Positions 32,981 through 43,397 of a stretch of DNA of 64,000 bases are shown here, piece by piece. Source of the stretch: Thermothielavioides terrestris NRRL 8126 (taxonomy: Eukaryota; Ascomycota; Sordariomycetes; Sordariales; Chaetomiaceae); the NCBI RefSeq assembly GCF_000226115.1, contig NC_016461.1, positions 1,116,001 through 1,180,000 of the forward strand, given 5' to 3'. A program made the translations under genes and the position numbers. Below the pieces are notes generated by a model. That model ran no database searches. It was not told the origin of the DNA and saw only the letters and a program-made list of their open reading frames with translations. How positions within the stretch are numbered: the stretch's first letter is position 1; the number at the start of each line of letters is the position of its first letter.

Positions 32981-33626
32981 GGAGCAGTGTAATTGGCGAA
33001 GAAGGTAAGGAAGGTTTGTTTTCTGTAGGGCCTTGAAAATTTTTCTTGGCAATAGTAGGGCAGCTAGGTGAGCGGGGTAGGTAAAGGCAAAAACATCGAG
33101 GTGGTTTGGGTTTTCGAAGAGTCCGAGCTCGGAGCCACCGTACGCGACCATCCCACGCAGCATTCAATGCCAAAACGCCCTCGGCTGACCTGCGTGTCAC
33201 GGGTCCCCTGTCGGTCCCGGCAACAAGCCCCCCACTGACACAAAGCACACCTCACAGCCTTGCGCACACGCATATCAGCGCGGCCCAAAGCACCTGCCAC
33301 CCAACAACAGCCAATGCACCCCGACCGGAAGGGGCTACCGATGTAGGACAGTCCATCTTCCCCTTCATTGGGTTGTGTGACCAGCCAATACAAGAAAGAT
33401 TTTCTTGCGGCTGTTCCATTTCTTCGCCTCATCCGCACTCCATGAAACTGCTACCAAACACGCAAACCGACCAACCGAGCCAACCTTCCAACGTCTCAGC
33501 AACCGTCTCGGCGCTGACATCTCAGATCCATCGTGAACTGCGATACCGAGGCATTCCATCATCATACATGAACATCGCCGGGCCTTGAATCGACAAAAGC
33601 GTGTCCAGGTCCCAAGGTCATCGAAC

Positions 33627-34455
33627 ATGGCCAGCATGGAGAGCCTCCAGCTCGCGCAGATGCTCGCCGATTTGAGCGATCTGAACGCGGCGGTGAGTTG
33701 CAACTTGTATCGGACCGTCCGACTGCGGCCGCTCACGTCTGCTGTCGACCGGCGTTCAAAACCTGCAGAATGAACGAGTCTCTGATGCACCACCCTAGCA
33801 AGAATCCCAAGCCGCCCTTGCTGTGGTAAACGCCAACAAGACGTCCAGCTCAACGTCAGCACCCGATGATTTGAGCAAATCCCCCGAACAACCCCGTCCA
33901 CAGCGTCCAGGGCCTCGCCATCACCAGCGCTCCGGCTCCGGCGGCTCGGTAGCCTCGGCGGGCTCGTCCTTCATTTCGAGAACAGCCTCCCCAGCCAAGT
34001 TTGACAAGTACGGGCGGCGCATTCTCACCCCGCCTAACACCCGGGCCAACTCGGCCTATGGGTCCATCCCAGGAACTCCGCGACGAGAGACAGAGGTCAG
34101 CACAATCTACTCACTGCTCGGAATCACGAGCCATCCTGGCATCGCCCTCTTTCTACATCTCACCGCGAGCATCGTCCCCCCTGACAAATACCGGTGTTAC
34201 TTCCTTCCGCTGCACCAAAGTACAAACTTTGATTACTAAAACACATCTCGGGATCAATAGACCGATGAGGACGTCGACCGGGCTAGCACACTGATGGCGC
34301 TGTATGAACTCCGCGCGAAACTGAGAGATCAAGACAGCAGTCGGAGCCTGAACAAACTGAGGGAGAAGGTTGCCGCGTTGCATGCGAAGCAGGCGCAGAG
34401 CGAGAAGAAGGATGGTGCTAGTGGGACGAAATTCACGTATCCGAAGAGCTCCTGA
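33627..34455 (+). CDS. Small conserved fungal protein of unknown function
   Basis: Three exons: 33627-33692, 33799-34095 and 34261-34455, encoding 185 aa; all phases are 0. The ATG at 33627 gives MASMESLQLAQMLADLSDLNAA; an ATG at 33636 would remove three residues. Seen: an amphipathic N-terminal helix; a Ser/Pro-rich disordered middle with a motif FDKYGRRILTPPNTRANSAYGSIPGTPRRE (residues about 92-121, quoted in part: KYGRRILTPP and SIPGTPRR); and a C-terminal coiled-coil-like region STLMALYELRAKL...LNKLREKVAALHAKQ. The two SP/TP-containing basic motifs look like kinase-docking or microtubule-type SxIP-like sites, but that is a guess. I do not recognise a named family. Intron 2 (34096-34260) is 165 nt. 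The coding call rests on phase-consistent exons and protein-like composition. Confidence 0.72.
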
Positions 34456-36112
34456 GCTATGATCGTGGGGCTAGCAAGGGAGCGTGGTGATCTCGCTGGT
34501 TCGGCACGGAGGTTTACTACCGGCTTATTCGGTTCATGGGTGGCATCATGGTGTTCTCGGCGTATGGCCTGGGGTTGTCACGTCGCGGAGTATCACGGCG
34601 TTTTGGTACGGGATCATGCACGCGGCAAAAGCTGGTAATAACGAAGAGGGAGGGTAATGGTCCGCTGCGACTGCGATGGTGGTCATGGGATACAGGAAAA
34701 TGTCCGGAAGCTCCTACCAAAAGAACCCGCTTACCGCCTTCAGTACGGCCGGCAGAATTAGCCGGTATTTACATCGACATACAGATCCTTCGTCCCCCCA
34801 TTCCGTCCCCTCAATCTACGTCTTTCTCATCATCATCATCCTCCTCAATAGAACCACCTTGAACCTCTTCAGCAAATATTTTCTACGTAGGCTTAAGCGC
34901 TTGCTCTTAAGCTACCTAGGTAATCCTCTAGCTTAAGAATAAGTAAGTTGAAGCGCTTACTAGCATTGAACCCGAGACTTTGAACGGCCTAGCTTACAGC
35001 TCTAATCTTATTCAGAGCTTCGATCTTACATCCTCCCTTCGCCTCTCGCGCCCCCTTCTCCCCCCCCCCCCCTCTCAATATCCTTGACAAATATATCTGC
35101 AGTACTGTTAAGGGCACTGAATAGCTTTATTCTTTTCTATTCGAGTAGTTGGATCTCGGGGATCGTGAGATTCAGGAGAAGTTCAGGAGATGGATTCCGT
35201 GGGGATCGCCAGTGCAGAGTGTTATTACTTTACCAAGGCTTACAGGCTTGGCATTGGAGGCGGTGAGCGGATTCATTTGGTAGGAGCTTCCGTACACCAC
35301 ACAAGGTGGGAATAGGACTGCTTGGCACGAATGTATGCATCACTAAGACACTAACCATATCATCAATCATGACTACCTGCCTTATCTTTCTACACGCCAT
35401 ACGTGGGAAGCCCCGATATCTCATCTGCTATAGCGCACTTAACCTGCCCGGTTGCTGGTCGTCGTAAACTGATGTTGAGAACTAGGCGCAGTCAATCGGC
35501 GTGCGGGATGTTGCATGCTAGGGAAGTCATTTCTGCTGAGGTTTCTGGCCGGAGGAACCGTTTCTACACTTGAAGTCTGGTGCACTCTGTACAAGAGTAT
35601 GCATTTGATGTGTGGGTTGGGAGCTTTTTGACACACCCAAGCTGCCATTGCAGAGAACAAGGAACAAGCGCTTTTCCTTGCCGCGCGGTTCATGTGGTAG
35701 TTGGGGCTCAATGAAACGACAACTGAGGTCCAGCATACAGATTCGTACAGTATTCCGTACACCACCGGGTAACGTTAAGGTGTAAAATACGGAGCAGGAG
35801 CCTCCCTTCCCTGGCGAGCAACATTCTTTGTATCGGTATTTACGCACGCTTTGCGGAGTACGCTCCTTCAGGAAAGAATGCACTGGCCACCTCGATGATC
35901 ACCCCGTCTGCCTTGGCTACACGGGTTGTCCGCGTCTGGTCTCGGCAATCACCGAACATGCAGTGACCTGATTCCAACGCGCTCGGGCAGACAAGGACAG
36001 CCGACAAGGCATACTGAATTTGCGGTTAGCTTTGAAAGGACGCTACTCGGATTCTGGCTCCGTCCGCCTCGAAGCAAAGAATCAGAAGGGCCGGAAAGCG
36101 ATCGAAGCAACC
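34456..36112. other. Intergenic between two plus-strand genes
   Basis: A 1.66-kb space. At 34886-34960 it is AT-rich and crowded with the words CTTAAG and AAGCGCTT on both strands, around a CTACCTAGGTA palindrome, which may be a decayed repeat. A C-tract of about 12 lies near 35061-35073. No gene or tRNA could be supported. Confidence 0.45.
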
Positions 36113-37857
36113 ATGGCGACGGGCGTCGACGCGAAGCTCTTGAAGAGCACCAAGTTCCCTCCGGAGTTCAATCAAAAAGTGGACATGCAAAAGGTCAATG
36201 TGCAGGTCATGAAGAAGTGAGTGGTTATACTGTCGAGGACCAGGCAGTTCATCTTTGCAGCTCGCTAACGGGACGCTTGACAGATGGATCGCCAACCGAG
36301 TCATAGAAATCCTGGGGAACGAGGACGACGTGGTCATCGAGCTCATCTTCAACCTGATTGAGGGCGGTCGCTATGTCAGTGTCCCCTCCAACTTCCTGTG
36401 CGCCTGCCTCGGTTTTACGCTAATCTATGTTCGATCGGCAGCCCGACATCAAATCCCTCCAGATACAGCTGACCGGCTTCCTCGACAAAGACACGCCCAC
36501 GTTCTGCAGGGATCTCTGGAGGTTGCTTCTTAGCGCGCAAGCAAGCCCCCAGGGCGTGCCCAAGGAACTGCTAGAAGCGAAGAAGTTGGAGTTGATGCAG
36601 GAAAAGGTGGGCAATGGATGATGGGGCAAGGAATATCCATGCCGCACGTGCTGATGCGATGGAACAGATTGAGGCAGACAAAGCTGCCGAAGAAGCCCGC
36701 CAACGACGAGAAGAATTAGCACGCCGCGACCGCGGAAGAGGCGGCCGGGGTGGCGGCGGAGGAGGCGGCCGCGGCGATTCCTGGCGGGGCGGGCGCGACG
36801 ATAGGGATCGTGGTGGGTATGGTCGTGGCCGGTCCCGCTCCCCACCCCGCTACCGCGACGGAGAGGAGCGTGGCGGGCGTGGAGGTCCCCGTGGTGGCTG
36901 GAGGGATACATACGTCCCTCGCGGAAGCTCACCTCGCCGTGGAGGAGGAGGATGGCGTGACAACAGACGGCGGTGGTCCCGATCTCGCACGCGATCTGCG
37001 TCTGTCCGGTCGTTTTCGTCTCGGTCTCTCTCGCGTAGCCTCAGCCCTGACGGAAGCAGACGCTCCGCCACCCGGTCGCCCAGCCCACAGCGGTGGCGTC
37101 GTGCGAGGCCTCGGTCCCGCAGCCCGGTGTCTCGCCGGGACACGACTAAGCGACGCCGGTCTCCGTCTGGCCGAACCCGCTCGGTGTCTTCCGACCGCAG
37201 CTCTCGTTCACCCAAGCGCCGTCGTTATTCGCCTTCTAGGAGCCGGAGTCGCACTGAAAGCCGCAGTCCGTCTAGAACACCGCTACGGCGCCGTGGCCGG
37301 TCGATGTCTACCTCTTCATCTAGGCTGTCTCGGTATTCGCGATCACCCAGCCGAAGCCCTCCGAGGCGGCCGAGACGGCACAGCCGGAGCAGCCCCCGCG
37401 GTGTTGGCCGATACCGAGGCAGAAGCCGGACTCGAAGCAGGAGCCGTAGCACTAGTCCTGCTAGCTCGCTCGATGATCGACGTCGTGCCCCCCGGCACCG
37501 GTCGCGTGGCGGGTCCGGGGATCGGCGTCGCGCGGGTAGTAACGACAGGCCGAGCAGCGGATACAGGGATCGGAGAGCTTCTCCTGCATCTTCATACTCT
37601 TCTAGACGGGACAGATCGGCTGATGGTTCAGGCGCTGAAGACAGACCGCGACCTCTTCGTGACGATCAAACAGCGTCATCTGCGCAGCTGGTACGTCCCT
37701 ACGACCGAGCACGGAAGAGGGAGCTTATGAAACTAAGCAACTCTGACAGGACGCAAAAGCAGCCAATGAACTCCGGGAGAGGGAGCTGAGGGAGAAAATC
37801 AAGAAGATGAGATCCTCAAGGAGCGGAGGCGACAACGCTGAGGCTAACGCTGCTTGA
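36113..37857 (+). CDS. PWI-domain SR-rich splicing factor (SRm160/SRRM1-like)
   Basis: Five exons: 36113-36216, 36284-36374, 36442-36606, 36668-37690 and 37750-37857, encoding 496 aa; all phases agree. SRm160 is a nuclear splicing coactivator that binds RNA and exon-junction proteins. Seen: the PWI domain at residues about 10-110, with KFPPEFNQKVDMQKVNVQVMKKWI (cited in part: KFPPEF, KKWIANRVIEILG), the FNLIEGG turn, and LTGFLDKDTPTFCRDLWRLL. Then comes a helical Glu/Arg segment, a Gly/Arg box (RGRGGRGGGGGGGRG), a long RS-rich region with many SRS/SPP units, and a charged tail ELRERELREKIKKMRSSRSG. The last 59-nt intron is needed; without it the frame ends in an unrelated tail. The PWI aromatic position is KKWI here, as often in fungi. 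Likely nuclear and SR-kinase regulated. Confidence 0.9.
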
Positions 37858-38585
37858 AGTTCTCTTCCCGTCAGCTTGTCCATTTCAGAAGCACGACGAT
37901 CTCTCTCAGTCCTCAATGGCCTGGTTGAGAGGATGTGGGATCCCTGAGCAACCAGCTCCTCTGTGGGCAACACAATTCGGTAGCTCACTCAAATGGTTTG
38001 ACGAGCATTGGCTTCCCGACCCCCTTACCTACACATCTAGCTTAGATAACTCAGATCGACAGACGAAGTATCTAGGTAGATACTTTGGGCAGTAAATTGA
38101 TTCTAGCACGACAACGGCCTCGTATGTTGAGGCTTGCAAAACAAGGATCCTTGATTGTGGCCTTGTTGCTGCATTTAAAGACGAGAGGTATTCTCCTCTG
38201 TTGGCCAGCGCCCCGAATTCTCGCCCGAGCCGAGAACGTTGGGTATCCAACTGCCATGAGATCACACTTTGGCAATTGGACACAAGGTGTTACCTCTTAT
38301 GATCACTTAGTCGGATTGTCCCAGTAGTTCACTGCCGCCTTGTCAGCCCCCAACCGCCCTGCCTTGGGTTCCCCTCACACCTTCGCTGTGGTGGGTTTCC
38401 TGCGCTATGATTGGGCGATGCGGTCTACTGTGCGGAGCAGTACGGAGTTGTCCGTACCTTCGGTGATTCCACAGCGCTGCAACTTACGGCATCCTCCATG
38501 AACCAAACATCGCCCGCCCAGTAACTTCGACTGCCTCATCCTCAACGCTACTCTCACGGCGGATCCGCTGCGAAACGGGACAAGA
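37858..38585. other. Intergenic between two plus-strand genes
   Basis: A 728-bp space with an AGTATCTAGGTAGATACT palindrome at 38067-38084. No other feature is supported. Confidence 0.45.
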
Positions 38586-39410
38586 ATGTCGGAAAACGCG
38601 GCTCCTGCGGGGGCGGGCGTCAAACCGGCCGGCCCGAACGGAGTGGGCGACGGGGCGGCCACGGCGGGCATTCCATTCTATGAAAAGGAGCGGCAGCATC
38701 TCAAAAGCCTGATTGCGCAGCGCAGAGCGCTCGAAAAGAGACTGGTGCGTGTCTTGATTCTTGATGATGCTCATTTTTTCCCCGTCGCCGTCGCGTCGCT
38801 ATGAAATGGAAAATCAACAGGGCTGCTAACTCGCAGCGGACGGCAGGCCGCAACCGAAGAGCACATCCTCGCCAAGGAAACCGAGTACCTCGAAAGCACG
38901 CCCAGCGGGAATATCATCACCGGATTTGACAACTACACCAAGGGCACGACGGCGGCTGCCGCGCAGAGACGCAAGGCGGGGCCGGCGGATCAGCACCGGG
39001 TGTTTTCGCGGAGCTCAATATCATACAACGCAGCTGCGGCGGTGCGTTTTTTTTTCCTTCCTCTCTACGTTCCCCCTTGGGCCCTCGCTTCTCTCTCTCT
39101 CTCCTTCGCCGCCCTTGGTATTGCAGCTACTCGGAATTGGGTATTGACGTCGAGTTAGGACGCCCAGACGCCCGCCTCAACGCCGGCCTCGCACGCGCCG
39201 ACGCCCGTGTCGAGTAGTTTTGGGAACAACAGGGACGGTGCGTCGAGCGCGGCCACGCCGGCGAGTGCCGCAGGTGGCGGCGGGAGGGCGAATACGACGA
39301 AGAAGACCAAGAAGAGCGGTGCGGCGGCCGTGGCGGCGGCCGCGGAGGACAGTGAGACGGACGGGAGGGAGACGAAGAAGGTCAGGACGAGCTTCGGGGC
39401 TAGGAAATGA
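38586..39410 (+). CDS. EAF6: Chromatin modification-related protein EAF6 (NuA4 subunit)
   Basis: Three exons: 38586-38744, 38847-39041 and 39159-39410, encoding 201 aa; all phases 0. EAF6 is a small non-catalytic subunit of the NuA4 (and NuA3) histone acetyltransferase complexes. Seen: a Gly/Ala/Pro-rich N-terminus; a coiled coil starting at YEKERQHLKSLIAQRRALEKRL (residues about 32-53, cited in part: KERQHLKSLIAQRR) that continues as EEHILAKETEYLE; the signature GNIITGFDNYTKG; and VFSRSSISYN. A Thr/Ala/Ser-rich, Lys-tailed C-terminus follows. The exon 1-2 junction (RL then AATEEH) falls inside the coiled coil, as expected in family members. A nearby upstream AG could be an alternative acceptor but shifts the frame. 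Intron 2 has a T-tract and CTCTCT run. Confidence 0.92.
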
Positions 39411-40031
39411 CGTGGTTCGCGCGAGCTTGATTTCTGTTGCTTCCTGTTCTTCGGCTGGGGATAACGGCGTTTGGGTGGCGGGTGGGTTATAGACGGCACC
39501 GGGACAATGGCTTTGGAGCACGCGGGATACCCCTTGGATGTCGTGGCAACGGACGGTATGGCCCGGATGGCGTTGAGTGGGATTTGGAGATGGCTGATGA
39601 TGTAAGCGTGCTCACCCCCCGATGACGCACCAGTGTGCGACGAAGCTGCTTATTTGGCATCGTCTTCCTGTCTGTGAACCTAATCTATGGACTCAGACGA
39701 ATCTTGTGCTTGGACATGCGACTTCCGTAAGCTCCTTCTGTGATGGGGTAGGTAAGTTGGATGTATGCTTCCGGGGCTTGTTCTCCTGCCTATTCTGGAT
39801 GCTGAGCGTCTCACTACCCACCTACCTATCCGTCCGAACACACTCAGCTTGGCTCAAGTGCGGGGCCACTCCTGCACGGCTCTCGTACCCCTCACTACCG
39901 CTGCTGTAAGGTACACCGTACGTGGGTGAGCCGCTCGGCTTATATCTTCGTCCACAATCCCGACGCAAGCCTTGGTAACCCACTCACCTTTCACCCGTGC
40001 CCCTCTTCTCATCACAACAAGTTGGGACAGC
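39411..40031. other. Intergenic between two plus-strand genes
   Basis: A 621-bp space holding the EAF6 3' UTR and the S9-peptidase promoter. A short TAAGGTACACCGTACG stretch near 39908 is the only local palindrome-like feature seen. Confidence 0.4.
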
Positions 40032-42556
40032 ATGACAATCACGGCGACCAAGTTCACCCCGGAGGTGATGCTCTCGGCCCCCCGGCGGACCCCGGCATTG
40101 CCCAGTCCGTCGGGGAAACGGGCAGTCTACGCAGTGTCGACATATTCCTTCCAGGACCACAAGAAGACGTCCCAAATCCGGGTGCTCGACATCGAGTCGG
40201 GAGATTCGGTGTCCATCGTGGAGGATGCTAGCGCGAGCGAGCCCGTGTGGCTCGGCGACGACGAGGTCCTTTACCTCAAGGGCGGTGACGCCGGGATCAC
40301 GACTCTCGTGGTCCGTCATGCCTGGTCCGCCGAGGCAGAGTGAGAGCGAGCCCGCCCTCGTTTGCGTGCGTGCGTGTCTCGATGCTGAGAGAGTCTGCAG
40401 ACCCTACGAGGCCGGTTCAGTCAAGGCTCCCATCTCCAACGTGATAGTCAAGAAGCTCCCCAACGGCAGCTTTGCTTTCGCGTGTTCAGCCTTGACTACC
40501 CCTGACGGCCAGTTGTTCAACCCCGAGACAGAGAAGAAGCCACACTCCAGTGCTAGGGTCTACACCGGCCTCTTCGTCCGCCATTGGGATGCGTGGAACA
40601 CCAGGAACAAAAGCTCCATCTTCTACGGCCTGCTTGAGCAGAAGGACGGCAAATATGCCCTCCGTAATGGCACGCTTACCAACGCCTTGGCCGGCACTGG
40701 CCTGTCCTCGCCTGTCCCTCCCTTTGGAGGCACTGGCGACTTCGATATCGGGCCCTCAGGCCTGGTCTTCGTCGCGAAGGACCCCGAGCTCGACCCGGCC
40801 ATCTACACCAAAACCAACCTTTACTACATTCCCCTGGAAACCTTCACGGAGTCCAGCGCGCCTCCTCCGAGGATTATCAACACCCCCGGGCTCGAGGGCT
40901 ACTCCAATAGCCCCGTCTTCTCTCACTGCGGCCGCAAGGTAGCCTTTACGCGTATGCGCAGCAACCAGTACGAGTCAGACAAGCCGCGCCTTCTCCTGGT
41001 CCCCGATATCACCAACCCAGACAAGACCGAGGAATTCTATGCCACTCCCGACGGTGTCGGCGGCTGGGACGCACGCCCCGAATCAATTGTCTGGAGCCAC
41101 GACGACTCCAAACTCTACGTCACCGCCGAGCACCGCGCGCGCACGCTCATATTCCAATTAGCATCCACTCCGTCAAGAGCAACCGCCCTACCCGTGCCCA
41201 TCAAAACGCCCGACGGTAGCGTCGTTTCCTTCCACCTCCTCCGCCCCAACCGTGACCACTCATCCTCCTCTTCCCCAGCGGACAGCGACAACGACCACCT
41301 CTTGGTGACATCCACCTCCCTCGTCGACAACTCCTGCTATAGCATCGCCGACCCGGCCGCGCAGACCGCCACCGTCATCTCGTCCGCGTCCAAGGAGGGC
41401 AAATCCTTCGGCCTGTCGCGCTCCGCCGTCGACTCCATCACCTTCCGCGGCGCCGGCGGCGACTACGACGTGCACGCGCTTGTCGTGCGGCCGTCCACCT
41501 TCGACCGCGGGGCCGCCAACGGGAACGGGAACAAGAAGTACCCGCTGTGCCTGCTCATCCACGGCGGGCCCCAGGGCGCCTGGCTCGACGCCTGGAGCAC
41601 GCGCTGGAACCCGGCCGTGTTCGCCGAGCAGGGCTACGTCGTCGTCTGCCCGAACCCGACCGGCAGCACGGGCTACGGCATGGCCTTCGAGGACGGCATC
41701 CGGGGGGAGTGGGGCGGCCGGCCGTACAACGACCTGGTCAGGTGCGTCGAGTGGGTGGCGGAGAACATGCCGGAGGTGGACGTGACGAGGGCCGTGGCCT
41801 TGGGGGCGAGCTATGGCGGGTTCATGATCAGTGAGTTTGCGTTGTTTTTTTGTTTGTTTTTCTTGCCGATCGCTTGGATCATCTGGTCTTTTTGTCTCGG
41901 GCGGCGGTTTGTGTGTGCTGATGACAAGTTACCATGGAAAAGACTGGATCCAGGGACACCCGCTCGGGCGCAAGTTCAAAGCGCTGGTGTGCCACGACGG
42001 AGTGTTCAGCACGCTGAACCAGTGGAGCTCCGAGGAGCTGTTCTTCCCCATCCACGATTTCGAGGGGACGCTCTACGACAACAGGGAGGCGTACGAGAAG
42101 TGGGACCCGGCGAGGTTCGTCAGCGAGTGGGAGACGCCGCAGCTGGTCAGTCGCCGCCATCCCCCTCGTGATATGAGAGAACACCGATTGCGACTGACAA
42201 AGCTACCTAACATGCCGGCAGATCATCCATGGCGAGCTGGACTACCGTCTGCCTATCACAGAGGGCCTGGCCGCGTTCAATGTGCTCCAGGCGAGGAAGG
42301 TGCCGAGCAAACTGCTCGTGTTCCCGGATGAAAACCACGTAAGAGGACAACACGCCACCCGCGTTTCCCCCCCATCGCTTACAGAAAAGCAACGGCCGTG
42401 TTGGGGTGGCCTGCTGACACTGCGATGAACAAGTGGGTGTTGAAACACGAAAACTCTCTGGTCTGGCATCGGGAGGTGCTTGGCTGGATCAACAAGTACT
42501 CGGGGATCGAAAACGAGCAGCAGCTGGCGGAGAAGGTCGACGGGTTGAAGGTGTAG
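40032..42556 (+). CDS. S9-family serine peptidase, dipeptidyl-peptidase 5-like, intracellular form
   Basis: Five exons: 40032-40339, 40401-41830, 41943-42145, 42222-42338 and 42434-42556, encoding 726 aa; all junction phases agree. S9 enzymes cut short peptides, here probably releasing X-Ala-type dipeptides or acylated residues. Seen: an N-terminal beta-propeller (residues about 15-430) and a C-terminal alpha/beta-hydrolase domain. Its triad is Ser573 in GASYGG, Asp654 in HGELDYRLP and His686 in [18 protein letters not shown] forms the oxyanion region, and [15 protein letters not shown] is typical of DPP5/acylaminoacyl peptidase relatives. No signal peptide is visible ([13 protein letters not shown]), so unlike secreted DPP5 it should be cytosolic. 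Two acceptors end in AAG, at 41942 and 42433; both are required by the conserved reading frame. Precise substrate specificity cannot be read. Confidence 0.9.
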
Positions 42557-43397
42557 CAGTCAGGATAACACACGGCGGTATGTACCGGTATAATTATTGG
42601 GGACGAGAAGGCTCGTCGACGGGCCCCTGTTTTTACCGCGCCTATATCTGGTATCTGCCTGATATCTTGGGTTTAGATTGCTTGGGAGGGAGTGTGAGAG
42701 TGTCAGTTCCGATAACCAGGGGGTTAGTCGTGAGTATATTATGGGACAGATGTATTGCCTAGTCTGCTTGAACCTTGGAGTTATTGGGCGCCGCAGATCG
42801 AACGCATGTTCCTCGCCCCTATTGTTTACTCGAGATAGGGAGCACAGTGCCTTACGAAGGTGGACAGGTATTGAGCACGGCAGAATAATGGAGATGGGGG
42901 GTGGGAGTATGGGATAGCAGCAACGAGAAAGGGCGTGGACCGTACTGTTTGATATTCTGATTCATTCAGCTATACTAGGTAGGTGCCTCAAGCGGCATGT
43001 ATCCTACAGCTTACAAGCGCCAACCTCAACGACACAGTTCCACTCAGACTTCTTTGCCCCGCTGGCTATCATCAACTGAGCGCTAATACCGCAGAACCAA
43101 CCTCCACAGATAGAAAATGACCCATTCCTCGCCCAGTGAGAACCAGCTGGAAGTTTTGTGCCAAACCAGACGAGAGCCCTCCGACAATGGTATTTCCCCG
43201 TCTTCCGGTGCGCCAAACGCCACTCGGTCGTGTTGACGACCGAGAAAACAGTAAAACAGAAAACACAGACCCAAGATCCACAACCCCGGAATGCCGCCAA
43301 CCCGAGACAACAAAGAAATATGCAGTACAATGAGCCGGCCTGAAGCCAACAAGTCAAAACAAAAGTGCTCAACTCAGTCCCTCAACACAGAAGACTC
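42557..43397. other. Intergenic, convergent
   Basis: An 841-bp space between the S9 peptidase (+) and RAD21 (-) 3' ends. An ACTAGGTAGGTGCC motif is at about 42974-42987. No gene is supported. Confidence 0.5.

Larger units (their letters stand above)
32281..33142. mobile_element. Foldback (inverted-repeat) element with internal tandem arrays
   Basis: The two ends are reverse complements of each other. The left outer arm has GGCTCCGAGCTC-A-GACTCTTCG followed by AAAACCCAAACCAC (32287-32322); the right arm has its complement at about 33100-33136 (GTGGTTTGGGTTTTCGAAGA, then GTCCGAGCTCGGAGCC). Further in, both arms hold a weaker matching segment (TTTACCTCCCCCGCC versus GGGGTAGGTAAAG), a GTACAGAAAACAAGCC/GGTTTGTTTTCTGTAG pair and a 23-bp tandem array in opposite orientation. 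The centre is a 15-bp array. No transposase frame is present. Many arm differences are G/A or C/T, compatible with old repeat-induced point mutation. Borders are approximate and no target duplication was found, so a non-mobile origin by inverted duplication is also possible. Confidence 0.7.
31471..33626. other. Intergenic with foldback element
   Basis: A 2.16-kb space between the FAHD1-type gene (-) and the small conserved gene (+). Its centre (32281-33142) is a large inverted-repeat element, described separately. On the left, 31724-31773 carries TTACCTGACCTAGG/TTACGGTAAC-type words. Open frames of 120-166 codons within 32297-33248 are by-products of the tandem repeats. Confidence 0.6.

Noticed and set aside
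32297..33248. Repeat-protein-like frames with ACGLR/TGTQA/HASHR periodic residues
   Set aside because: They are translations of the 15-bp and 23-bp tandem arrays in all frames; no start context, splice signals or domain.
40225..42171. Single 648-codon frame for the S9 peptidase
   Set aside because: It starts inside exon 1 sequence in another frame and reads through introns at both ends; the five-exon model restores the conserved N-terminus and the catalytic Asp and His.
26441..43397. Possible metabolic gene cluster (Nudix, CTR, BNA1, FAHD1-type)
   Set aside because: Genes are on mixed strands with housekeeping functions, no regulator, transporter for a product or backbone synthase, so a cluster is not supported.
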